In this document: positions 33,694-43,100 of the stretch, piece after piece
How positions within the stretch are numbered: the stretch's first letter is position 1
Layout of the letters: the number at the start of each line of letters is the position of its first letter
NCBI GenBank assembly: GCA_024223715.1
Contig: JAAEOA010000258.1
Location: 1 to 58,753, forward strand
Direction of reading: 5' to 3'
Origin: a bacterium
Lineage (GTDB): Bacteria > Krumholzibacteriota > Krumholzibacteriia > LZORAL124-64-63
DNA length: 58,753 nt
Program-made: the position numbers and the translations under genes
Notes under the pieces: model-generated
Databases searched by the model: none
What the model was told of the DNA's origin: nothing
The model's input: the letters and a program-made list of their open reading frames with translations, nothing else

Positions 33694-35601
33694 TTAGCTC
33701 AACAATTTATTTACTGCCTGCACATAAGCATTGGTATCTGGCAAAGGAGAACCTTCTGCGAGCAAGGCCTGCCCCAGCAATACAGTGGGCCAGTCACCCA
33801 GCTCATCTCCGGCTTCAGCTTTACTTTGCAGAGTCTGACAAATGGTGTGTTCCGGGTTGATCTCCAGAATGCGTTTTGAGGTAGGCATATTGTCCTGCCC
33901 CATTTGTTTCATTAGACGCTCCATATGTGCGCTCATGGCATCTTCTTTGTTCACCAGGACACAGGGGCTGTCTTTCAACCGGCTGGTCACACGAACCGTC
34001 TCCACGGTTTCGTTAAGGGTGTTCTGAAGAGACTCACAGAGTTTCTGGTAGCTGGTTTGTTGCTCTTCTTCAACCTTTTTTTCTTCGTCGGTTTTTTCCA
34101 GTTCCACATCGCCGCGACTGATGTCCTTAAACTGCTTGCCATCAAATTCAGTCAGGCCGCCCATCATGAATTCATCCACATGGTCGGCCATGTAAAGAAC
34201 TTCGTAACCCTTGGCTCGGAAGTTCTCCAACAAGGGAGAGCTGGTCAGGGTTTTCAGGTTTTCACCCGTAATGTAATAGATGACTTCCTGGTCATCTTTC
34301 ATGCCACTGACATAGTCTTTAAGGCTGATGACTTCGTCGGTTCCCGATGACGTGGAGTTGAAGCGCATCAGGCTTTTCAGCTCGTCCAGCCACTCGTAGT
34401 TCATGTAGAAGCCCTCTTTGAGAACCACACCCATTTCTTTCCAGAAACCAGTGTATTGTTCGGGCTTGTCGTCGGCCATTTTTTGCAGGGAGGCCAGGGT
34501 TTTCTTGACCACGTGTTTGCGAATGCTGGCAATGATGCGGTTGTCCTGCAGAATTTCCCGACTCACATTCAGTGGCAGGTCTTCACTGTCAACCACACCG
34601 CTGACAAACCGCAGCCAAGTGGGCAGCAGGTCTTTGCAATCATCCATAATGAAGATGCGTTTGACATACAGCTTCAAACCGTGTCCCCGGTCCTGATTAA
34701 ACAGTCCGAAGGGTGCTTTGGTGGGAACATAAACCAACGACCAGAACTCCTGCATGCCTTCAATGTGCTGCATGGTGTGGGTCAAAGGTTCACCGGCGAA
34801 ATCGTTACTGATTTGCTGGTAGAATTCCTTATGATTTTCATCGGTCACATCTTTGGCCGGGCGGCGCCAGATGGCTGTTTTTTCATTCAGCCGGGCGGCT
34901 TCTTTTTCTTCGGACGGTTTCAGTTCGCCGTCATCATCTTTTTCAGGTTTAGGCAGGACCGTCATCCAGATGGGGTGAGCAATGAACTCGGAGTATTTAT
35001 TGACAACTTCTTTTACTTTCCACTCGGAGGCAAAAGGTGTGGCGTCTTCATCGTCTTTTAATTCGATAGTGATAATTGTTCCGCGGCTGTCTTTACTGGA
35101 TTCAGACAACTGGAATTCACCATCGCCGGTGCTGGACCACAGGTAGGCTTTTTCTTCACCGGCTTTACGGGTCAGAACTTCCACATTGCGCGCCACCATG
35201 AACACAGAATAAAAACCAACACCAAATTGGCCAATCAGACTCATGTCATCTTTGGAGTCGCCGGTCAGATTTTTCATGAAGTCGCGGGTGCCGCTGCGGG
35301 CAATGGTGCCCAGACCATTGAGCAGATCTTCTTCGTTCATGCCGATACCGTTGTCACTGATGACAATTTTTCTGGCTTCTTCATCAACATGAAGGTCGAT
35401 GCGCAGATCTGAGTCGCCATCAAGAAGTTCAGGTTTGGTGATTCCTTCAAACCGAACTTTATCCAGAGCATCGGCACCGTTGCTGATCAGCTCGCGAATG
35501 AAAATTTCCTGGTTGCTGTACAGGGAGTGAATCATTAGTTGAAGAAGTACACGAACTTCTGTTTGGAATTCGTGCTTCTGTGGCTTGGTGCTCTCGGACA
35601 T
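33694..35601 (-). CDS. htpG: chaperone HtpG (Hsp90 family)
   Basis: Cytosolic ATP-dependent chaperone of 635 residues, full family length. The N-terminal ATPase domain shows HSLYSNQEIFIRELISNGADALDK, VISDNGIGMNEEDL, GTIARSGTRDF and IGQFGVGFYSVFMVA. The middle domain includes YVKRIFIMDDCKDLLPTWLRFVSG (partly) and DLPLNVSRE with the catalytic-loop Arg. The C-terminal dimerisation part is present. ATG 35601 has GGAGG at 5-6 bases; a longer frame would overlap the promoter. A sigma-70-type promoter lies at 35653-35681; no heat-shock-type sequence was convincing. Confidence 0.97.
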   Translation of the reverse strand: MSESTKPQKHEFQTEVRVLLQLMIHSLYSNQEIFIRELISNGADALDKVRFEGITKPELLDGDSDLRIDLHVDEEARKIVISDNGIGMNEEDLLNGLGTIARSGTRDFMKNLTGDSKDDMSLIGQFGVGFYSVFMVARNVEVLTRKAGEEKAYLWSSTGDGEFQLSESSKDSRGTIITIELKDDEDATPFASEWKVKEVVNKYSEFIAHPIWMTVLPKPEKDDDGELKPSEEKEAARLNEKTAIWRRPAKDVTDENHKEFYQQISNDFAGEPLTHTMQHIEGMQEFWSLVYVPTKAPFGLFNQDRGHGLKLYVKRIFIMDDCKDLLPTWLRFVSGVVDSEDLPLNVSREILQDNRIIASIRKHVVKKTLASLQKMADDKPEQYTGFWKEMGVVLKEGFYMNYEWLDELKSLMRFNSTSSGTDEVISLKDYVSGMKDDQEVIYYITGENLKTLTSSPLLENFRAKGYEVLYMADHVDEFMMGGLTEFDGKQFKDISRGDVELEKTDEEKKVEEEQQTSYQKLCESLQNTLNETVETVRVTSRLKDSPCVLVNKEDAMSAHMERLMKQMGQDNMPTSKRILEINPEHTICQTLQSKAEAGDELGDWPTVLLGQALLAEGSPLPDTNAYVQAVNKLLS

Positions 35602-35652
35602 GGTTTCCTCCGTGTGGGGTTTGGTGTCTGTTTGGGGGTATATATGGCCGAT

Positions 35653-35681
35653 AAGATATACTGAGGTGAGTCTTCTTGCAA
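35653..35681 (-). promoter_or_regulatory. candidate promoter of htpG
   Basis: Minus-strand TTGCAA (35676-35681), 17-bp spacer, TATCTT (35653-35658); each hexamer is 4 of 6 to consensus. The leader would be about 45 bases. Confidence 0.45.
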
Positions 35682-35754
35682 ATGAGGTATGGAAAACTTT
35701 TGCTGGGATTTTCACTATTGTGAGATTGTGGCGGATGATAGCCTTGTTCAGTGG

Positions 35755-37068
35755 CTAATTCATCAAAAGCAAGGCGTCTTCCCAGCCTGGAGCCAGCCTG
35801 AGGGCGGCGGCCAGCGAGTTGGTCGCCGCTTCCGGCTGGCCCAGTGTTGTCAGCGTTTTGTGCATCTCCAAGTGTGGACGGGGGTCGTGTGGCGAGGCTT
35901 TGCAGGCTTTTAATAATAGCTTAATGGCCAAGGTTGCATCATTTTTCGCCAGGGAAATCCGGCTCAATACCATTAGGGGACCCGGAGCCGAATTTAGGTT
36001 ATTCATGGAGATCAGTTTTTCCGCCTGGTCAAATTCACCCAGAGCCACCAGGCAGCGGGCCATACGCTCTTTGGGCCAGGATTCAGCATATCTTGAATCC
36101 AGATCGAATCCAGTGGGTTGCGAGCAATCTGAAATTTGATCAAAATAATCTTTAGCTTTGCCAAAATTCTTCCTATAAAAGGCCAACTCACCCTGGAGAA
36201 ACCTGAGCATGAGACTGGTGGCAAATCTATCTTTTACCTCATCGATATCCTGATCAATAACTTCAGTTTTATGGAAAATTATTTGGTGTCGCAGTCTCCT
36301 GACGGCCAAATCTTCCAGTCCCGAATGATTTGATTTTCGCAACTTTGACCACGCCCGATCCAACCACTGAGCAGCTTCACTGGTGGCCGGAGTGCGCAAA
36401 AAATCGCCGCCCACACTCTGACTCAATTCTTTTCCCAAAAGGTAAAGGGCATGCCCATCTTCCGGGTTTTCATTGACCATAAGCCGGAGCAGATTTTCAT
36501 TTCGCTGGTCTTTTTTTCTCAGATGACGCACTTCGGGAAGATATCCGCTGTGCTGGGCAAACAACCCTGAGGGTTTGATCTCCAGTTCAGGCCTGCCAAG
36601 CTGTTTACAAATTGCGGGCAAAATTTGTTCGTGAATCCGTCCTTGGTACCGGTGTTCGGGGCGGGACCGAAACAAACGTGTAATAGGGGCTGTGGAAATA
36701 TTCCCGCGGGAAATCAAAGATTGAATTTCAAGAGTGAAGGCTTCTTCATTGGTATTGGCCAGCATATTTCGCAGTGAGGGTTCATCGAATGAACCCAAAA
36801 CTTCGTCTGCATCCAGAACCAGAACCCAGGTCCCTGTGGCCCGCTGTAAAGCCAGATTTCTCGCAATGGAGAAATCCTCTTTCCATGAGGTCTCAATCAG
36901 GATCCCACCAGCTTGTCGAACGATCTCCTGGGTACTGTCACTGGAACCGGTATCAACAACAACCAGCTCATCGGTAAGAGCACGGGCTGCAGCCAGGCAA
37001 TCCGGAAGATTTTCCTGTTCATTTTTGACGATCATGCATAGGCTGATCTGTGGTATTCCCGGGGTCAT
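35755..37068 (-). CDS. family 2 glycosyltransferase with C-terminal TPR region
   Basis: Predicted sugar transferase of 437 residues. The GT-A domain (about 8-230) begins SLCMIVKNEQENLPDCLAAA, with VVVDTGSSDSTQEI for nucleotide binding and the metal motif D86-A-D88-E (VLVLDADEVL). The remaining half is helical with TPR-like repeats, for example PLMVLSRISLAKNDATLAIK and LLKACKASPHDPRPHLEMHK. This is the SunS-like/TPR-GT2 layout used on peptides, proteins or glycans; the acceptor is unknown. ATG 37068 has AAGGAG upstream. It is divergent from the M16 peptidase gene with only 47 bases between starts. Confidence 0.88.
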   Translation of the reverse strand: MTPGIPQISLCMIVKNEQENLPDCLAAARALTDELVVVDTGSSDSTQEIVRQAGGILIETSWKEDFSIARNLALQRATGTWVLVLDADEVLGSFDEPSLRNMLANTNEEAFTLEIQSLISRGNISTAPITRLFRSRPEHRYQGRIHEQILPAICKQLGRPELEIKPSGLFAQHSGYLPEVRHLRKKDQRNENLLRLMVNENPEDGHALYLLGKELSQSVGGDFLRTPATSEAAQWLDRAWSKLRKSNHSGLEDLAVRRLRHQIIFHKTEVIDQDIDEVKDRFATSLMLRFLQGELAFYRKNFGKAKDYFDQISDCSQPTGFDLDSRYAESWPKERMARCLVALGEFDQAEKLISMNNLNSAPGPLMVLSRISLAKNDATLAIKLLLKACKASPHDPRPHLEMHKTLTTLGQPEAATNSLAAALRLAPGWEDALLLMN

Positions 37069-37115
37069 GAAATCTCCTTGTGAAGACTTTACTTCTTTTT
37101 GAACGGGGCTGTCAA

Positions 37116-39830
37116 TTGAGGGATGTTATTTTCACCGCCATCTGTTTGGCGGTTATTCTATTTACCGGGCATTGCGCCTTTGCAGATGATGATGCGGTTG
37201 CGAATCCAGCACTTGCCGAACTGACCCGTTTCGATAATGGTTTGCAATTACTCGTCTTGCCCCAGCCGGAAAAAACATTAGTCCAGGTGGATGTGTACCT
37301 TTCTTTGCGTGGTGCCGCCCGTAATGAAGGTCTGGCTCACCTGGTGGAGCACCTCATGTTTCGCTCTTCGCAGAACATTCCGTCCGGCACCCTGCGGGAT
37401 TCCCTGCTTTTGCTGACTTTGACACATGACGCAACCACTTCATCCCGGAACATTCATACCATAAGCACTTGTATTCCTGAATTTCTGCCCAGAGTTCTCA
37501 ATGTGGAAGCCGAACGGCTGGGGCGATTGCAACCCGAGCTCATTGATCTGGAGGAAGAACGGCTGAGAGTGCTGGGAGAACATGACTACAGGACCGAAGT
37601 GTACACAGGCGTGGCACTCAATTTAAAAATAATGGCCATGGCTTTTGAAGGGTCATTCGATACTTACTCCCTCGTGGGTTCCAAAGAAAAAGTGAAAAGT
37701 TTTTCCATGGAAAATGTTCAGGGTTTTCTGGATGAAAGAATGCTACCGAACCAGATGGTTGTACTGATCAGTGGTCCCGTGGATCCGGACACAGTGCAAC
37801 AACTGGTGAAGGACTCATTTTCCACTCTGGAAGCAAAAAATCCGGGTTCAACTATTGCTGAACTTCCGCTCAGGCCCGATCCTCAGGGCATTATTATAGA
37901 TTCCAAGGACCCCTATGACCTTCTGGCAGTTGGGTTTAGGTTGCCCTACAAAACACCTGAACAGGCGGCCATTGTTCACCTAACTGAAATAATAATGGAT
38001 CGTGAAAATGGGCACCCCCTTTTACAACTTTTTGAAGATGAGGCTCTCTTGATCCTGTTCCTGCCGGGAAGCTGGAGCCAGGACTATGATCGAAAAACAT
38101 CTGAAGAAAAATCTCTCAAACAGTTCTGGGACGAGACGCGCAAAGTTAAACACAGGGTTCGAAACAGCTGGAAATTCGATCGCCATCGAAAAGCTTTTTC
38201 AGAAGATATTCAAGATCGTCTCCAAGAGCCTTATCAACAGTCTTTGTGGCGGGCCCAAAGGTTGGCCGATGGCCGTGAATTACTCGAAGCCGAGGCCATG
38301 GCTGCTTTGGTCGATACTCTGGACCAAACCTTGATTTCTGATTTTTTTGAGAATGAATTTACTGCCGATAGAGCTTATACCGCCTTGTCCCTCGGGGATT
38401 TGAAGGACAAAATAGGTGGAACCCGGGACCGATCCTCCGAAAGCCTTGAAATAAACCCATATCTGGTTGAATCGGGACGTGAAATTCCTTTGGGTATTGC
38501 TGAAATTACTCCGGTACTGCAGCAGGCAGCCAAACTTCCTCTGGCTAAAATTGAGAAACAAAAGCTGCCTAATGGTTTGCCTGTGTATTTAGTGCCACAT
38601 CCGGAAAGTGACGATGTTTACTTTGGTGCTGCCTTCAAATATCCCTATTTGGAAAGCGAACAGACAAGCCAAAAACCCGGACGATTGTATTGGTTTGATT
38701 GGTTGGCAAATTGGGGATATGACGCCAAAGGAAGCGCCCAGAAACCGGTGGGTGATCGTCCTGGCTGGAATACTAAAATGGAATCTCAACCCTGCAACCT
38801 CAGAATCTCCGCCCATGGTCCTGCCCTAAAGCATGAGAAGGTTCTTGCCGCTTTTAATAAACGCATGAACACCAGTCGTCTGAACCATTATGTTTTGGAC
38901 TGGATACAGGAAAATAAGTTGAAGACCGTTACAAGGAAATTGGAAAACCCGGTTGTTCTGGCCCGGGTAGCCAGAAGAAAGGCAATTCTGGGAAATAACC
39001 ACCCTCTTGTGGGGTGGCATCAAACTAATGTGCAAGGCTTTGAAGATTGGCGAATTGATGAGGCGAATAAAATGCACCGGCTAATTTTCCGCAGTCCGGA
39101 TTGTCAATTTGTAGTCACCGGAGATTTTCAGGTTGAGAAAATGTCCAAGAACTTAAAAACAATTCTAGGCAAAATGAAACCACGGGAAATTGAAGATTTT
39201 TCTGTGTGTAAACCAGCCGCAAAAGGCACTGTTGGTTACATGTTCCACGATCCCGATTCAAAAGTTGCAGTTACGGATTATTTATTCCCCATGGTGGGTG
39301 CTGAAAATTCACCGGCTTTGACTAGAATTCAGAGTGACGTTCTTGAGAACATTCTATCGCAGCGGCTTTTGATTTCCGCCCGAAAAACGGGTTTGGACTC
39401 AATAAAGGTCACTGTTCACCTAGTGGCAAAAAATTATAGAATCAAACCAACCATTAAAGTGACCAGCCTCCCTGAAGATGCCTGGCAGGTGGTGCAACTG
39501 ATTCGTCAGGAGCTGGACAACCTGGCCGTTAACCCAGCCAGTGCCGACGAAGAGGCTCGGGCGCGCCTGGAAATGCTGGGCCCATTTTTCAGTAACTTTG
39601 AAGATCCTGGTAATTCCCTTCATTGGTTGTTGAGAAGTAGTCTGTATGGAGATATACCTGAAACACCCTTGCAGGATCTTTGTCTCCACGAGCCGGGGAA
39701 ATTGGCTGCCAGATTAGGGAGTTTTTTTCCTGTTGATCACTTTGCCTGGTCGGTGCTGGCCGATCGGGGGTACATTAAGGGACCGTTGCTTTCATATGAA
39801 CCATTTAGCAGCAAGCAGAGGCAGGACTAA
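37116..39830 (+). CDS. secreted M16-family (pitrilysin/insulinase-like) zinc peptidase
   Basis: Predicted periplasmic metallopeptidase of 904 residues. TTG 37116 gives a clean signal peptide (MRDVIFTAICLAVILFTGHCAFA). GTG 37080 is the alternative but has no ribosome site. The inverted zinc motif HxxEH is intact (H75-L-V-E78-H79) and the distal ligand is E155 (RVLGEHDYR), 76 residues on, the usual spacing. The second half (about 480-900) is the catalytically silent M16 repeat, starting KLPNGLPVYLVPHPESDDV. The upstream GT gene runs the opposite way. Downstream lie a MITE and the alpha-2-macroglobulin gene. Confidence 0.88.
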   Translation: MRDVIFTAICLAVILFTGHCAFADDDAVANPALAELTRFDNGLQLLVLPQPEKTLVQVDVYLSLRGAARNEGLAHLVEHLMFRSSQNIPSGTLRDSLLLLTLTHDATTSSRNIHTISTCIPEFLPRVLNVEAERLGRLQPELIDLEEERLRVLGEHDYRTEVYTGVALNLKIMAMAFEGSFDTYSLVGSKEKVKSFSMENVQGFLDERMLPNQMVVLISGPVDPDTVQQLVKDSFSTLEAKNPGSTIAELPLRPDPQGIIIDSKDPYDLLAVGFRLPYKTPEQAAIVHLTEIIMDRENGHPLLQLFEDEALLILFLPGSWSQDYDRKTSEEKSLKQFWDETRKVKHRVRNSWKFDRHRKAFSEDIQDRLQEPYQQSLWRAQRLADGRELLEAEAMAALVDTLDQTLISDFFENEFTADRAYTALSLGDLKDKIGGTRDRSSESLEINPYLVESGREIPLGIAEITPVLQQAAKLPLAKIEKQKLPNGLPVYLVPHPESDDVYFGAAFKYPYLESEQTSQKPGRLYWFDWLANWGYDAKGSAQKPVGDRPGWNTKMESQPCNLRISAHGPALKHEKVLAAFNKRMNTSRLNHYVLDWIQENKLKTVTRKLENPVVLARVARRKAILGNNHPLVGWHQTNVQGFEDWRIDEANKMHRLIFRSPDCQFVVTGDFQVEKMSKNLKTILGKMKPREIEDFSVCKPAAKGTVGYMFHDPDSKVAVTDYLFPMVGAENSPALTRIQSDVLENILSQRLLISARKTGLDSIKVTVHLVAKNYRIKPTIKVTSLPEDAWQVVQLIRQELDNLAVNPASADEEARARLEMLGPFFSNFEDPGNSLHWLLRSSLYGDIPETPLQDLCLHEPGKLAARLGSFFPVDHFAWSVLADRGYIKGPLLSYEPFSSKQRQD

Positions 39831-39850
39831 CCATTATCGGGGAATTATTG

Positions 39851-39989
39851 GGTTGTGCCCAGAAGAATGTCGCTGGTTCAACTTGTGACTATAGATTTGA
39901 TCAAACACAGGAGTTTTGTCTGTTTTAGGTTGAAGATTGCTGGGTTCTTTTGTAAAAAAGCACCCAGCGACATTCTCTTGGGCACAACC
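39851..39989. mobile_element. 139-bp MITE-like element with 26-bp terminal inverted repeats
   Basis: The ends (39851-39876 and 39964-39989) are inverted copies matching at 24 of 26 positions. The core reads GTTGTGCCC then AATGTCGCTGG. The element is flanked by direct repeats GAATTATTG (39842-39850) and GAATTGTTG (39990-39998), 8 of 9 identical, as expected for a 9-bp target duplication. The interior has no coding capacity. It contains a hairpin with arms GCTGGG and CCCAGC around T- and A-rich runs (39938-39967). A third copy of the terminal repeat is at 58603-58625, next to an apparent IS coding end. Confidence 0.8.
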
Positions 39990-40023
39990 GAATTGTTGAA
40001 TGCCTGCGGGCCAGGACATGAAT

Positions 40024-40053
40024 TTGACTGCCAGTGTCCCTGTTCCTTATTGT
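40024..40053 (+). promoter_or_regulatory. candidate promoter of the alpha-2-macroglobulin gene
   Basis: TTGACT (40024-40029), 18-bp spacer, TATTGT (40048-40053). It lies just downstream of the MITE-like element, whose insertion may have changed the original upstream region. Confidence 0.4.
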
Positions 40054-40121
40054 AAAACTACCCCACCTGATTGAGTTTTGGACTTTTTTTCCAATGTTTT
40101 CGCAGGCATGGGGGCATGATC

Positions 40122-43100
40122 ATGAAAACCGTATCCATCTGTATTACCGTTATTTTCCTTTTAATTCCCGCTTCAGTTCCAGCCAATCCGAGTCTTCCTC
40201 AGCCTTACCCAGCCACGGGTTTTGCCTTGGTGGATACTTTGCTGTATGAGGGAAAAAAAGAATCGGCCTGCATTTCCTTGAATAAAATAATGCTGCAGGC
40301 CATAAGCTTGGAGGATGAAGAAAGCTGGACCCGGGCTCTTGTTCGGCAGGTTCAGTTGCGCGTGGCGATGAAGCAATACGAAAAAGCCGTAGACCTGATG
40401 CTTAATACGCCCTGGCCGCAAAAGGCTGAACAGCGAAACCTTACTAATCTGTATTATGGCTACAGTTTGAATCATTACCTCTCCCGAAACCGACATTCAA
40501 TTCGGGGCAATGCTACCAAGGCAGGCGGGAGGGCGGCATTGTTGAAAGATTGGACCATCGGAGATTTCCGCAGAGAGATAAATAGCGCATATTACCAAGT
40601 ACTGTTGAACCAAGGCACTCTTTCTGAAAATGATTTTGGTGATTTGCAACCCTATTTATCCGGCGGTTCGTTTCCTTCCCGGATTCGTGGTACTGCCCGT
40701 GACGCGGTGACTTATCTGTGGGTCATGCATTTGCGAAATACCACTTACTGGTCGGCGTCCCACCACGAAGAAACCAAAAGATTTTCTGCATCTGATTTTT
40801 TGACTTTAAATACCGATGAGCAATCGAAACTGGATTCAGATGAAATTCATCCTCTGAAAAAAATCCACAAACTACTGGTTGATTTGGCATTGAACCACCA
40901 AAAGAATGGTCGCCAGGAAGCCGCTCTCGATGTCATGCTTCAATTGTCAGATACTATTCACGATCACATTCGGATTCCGGTTCAAAATTCCAAGTATATA
41001 GATTGGACCGAGGAGCTGCTTTCCACAATGGACAAAGATTTACCCTGGTGGTCCAAGGGGATGTGGAACCTGGGCTCTTTGTATGAAGAGGAAAATGGTT
41101 CTGACAACCTGATTAAAGCCGTGGAAATATTCCAGCAGGGGGCCCGGCAACATCCCCACAGTGTGGGGGGCAGTCTGTGTATTGAAAAATTGGAAACCTT
41201 GCAACGCCCCGATTATTCGCTGAAAGCCATGCCCCTCGACGGCCATGGAAAACGTTCCATCCAAATCCGTCACCGAAACATCTCCCGAGTGTATTTTCGT
41301 GCCTGGCGCATTGACTTGTTTGAAGAACTCAGAAATGGCCGTGAAATATCCCAATCTGCTTTCACTGACGGTAAAGAAACCGAAAGACTGCTTAAGGAAA
41401 TTCCACCGAATTTGCAGTGGTCACAGGTCGTGCCTGATATGATGGATTTTCAATACCATTTCAGCTATGCCTCGCTGCCGGAAGGAACTCCTGGGGCGTA
41501 TGTGGTCGCAGCCTCACTCGAGGAAGACTTCAGGGAAAAAACTAATATTTTATCCTGGTTCGATATTTTTTACACTGACCTTGTTATTTCCAGGTGGGAA
41601 AACAAAAATGAGCTGTATCTGGATGTATCATCGGGCCTGACGGGGCAGCCCGTACCCGATGTGCAACTGGACGTGTTTTATTTGGGGGAATGGGAGGATT
41701 CCACTAAATCAATTTCCCTCAGGACCGATGCCCGGGGACAGGCAATGATACCCATGCTTGAGCGGTCAAATTATCTTGTTTATGCCCAAAAAGGTCAGCA
41801 TGAAAGTTGGCTGAAAAACAAATATTTTTCTCATTCCCCAAAAGAAAAAAACATTCGTTCCAGCATCATTTACACCGACCGGAGAATTTTTCGGCCGGGA
41901 CAAAACGTTATGTGGAAGGTTGTTTCTTTCAAAAGTGAGAAACCCCGAACAGATTTTCAGACCCTGCCTCATGATTCTCTGACCGTTGAACTTTTTGACG
42001 CCAACCGAAAGCTGATTCATCGTGAAATTGTGGTGACCAATAATTTTGGATCCGTTTCAGGTTCGTTTGAAATTCCAGTCAGAGGTGTTTTGGGTCAATG
42101 GACGTTGCGCACTTCAAGCGGGCAAAAAAAACGTATCAAAGTTGAAGAATACAAAAGGCCTACTTTTGAAGTCTCGGTTGATACACCTGCGGGTGAGGTT
42201 CATCTCGGTGAACAGGTACGTCTTTTGGGACACGCCCAATACTATTTTGCGCAGCCGGTTGCTTCAGGTTCATATCGGTGGTCGATTTCCCGAAATTGGG
42301 TGCGTCCCCGGTTTTGGAGACATCGCCAAACTTCTGAAGCGGTTCCCATTTATGCTGAAGGAAAAGGTGAATTGGGTTCAGATGGAAGCTTTGAAATTGA
42401 ATTTGAAGCTGCCAGTGATGATCAATTTTCACAATCTGAAATTCAAGCCTTCAGATTTTCACTGAAAGTTGAAGTGACAAATGAAGGCGGTGAAACCATT
42501 GAAACAATCCGGAATTTCAGGATTGGTTTAGCAGCAGTCCAGGCAACGATCATATCCAATAACCGTGTGGTGTTAGCTCAGGAAAATGCCGATTTTGAAA
42601 TCCTCCGAACAGATCTTAACAATAAACCACAACCAGGAACAGGAAGCCTATCGGTTTGTTCTTTGATTCCGCCCCGTGAAGCAGTGTTACCCTCTGAAAG
42701 ACCTGTACGGACATCTGAAAACACCCTTACGATTTTTGAAACCCCGGGCGATCTGCAGAAACCCCGCTGGGCAAACAATCCGCACTGGTTGGCAGACATC
42801 GCTCATTGGCCTGAGGGACCCGAAGTTTCCCGGAAAGAAATACATCATGATGTCACTGGCCTGGCAGAGGTCACAATACCGGATTTGCCAGCGGGGCCTT
42901 ACCGGGTCATTTATTCCACAACTGACCAGTCAGGAAAAGTATCTTTGACTAGGCATGAGTTTATTGTGGCAGGACCAAAAATGGACAATTTGCCGGTTTG
43001 TTTGCTAGTGGCGACGGAAAAATCAAATTTGAAAGTGGGCGAGACAGCAAGAATTCTGGTTCATTCCGGATTGCCAAATCAGCTTATTCATTTCAGCATC

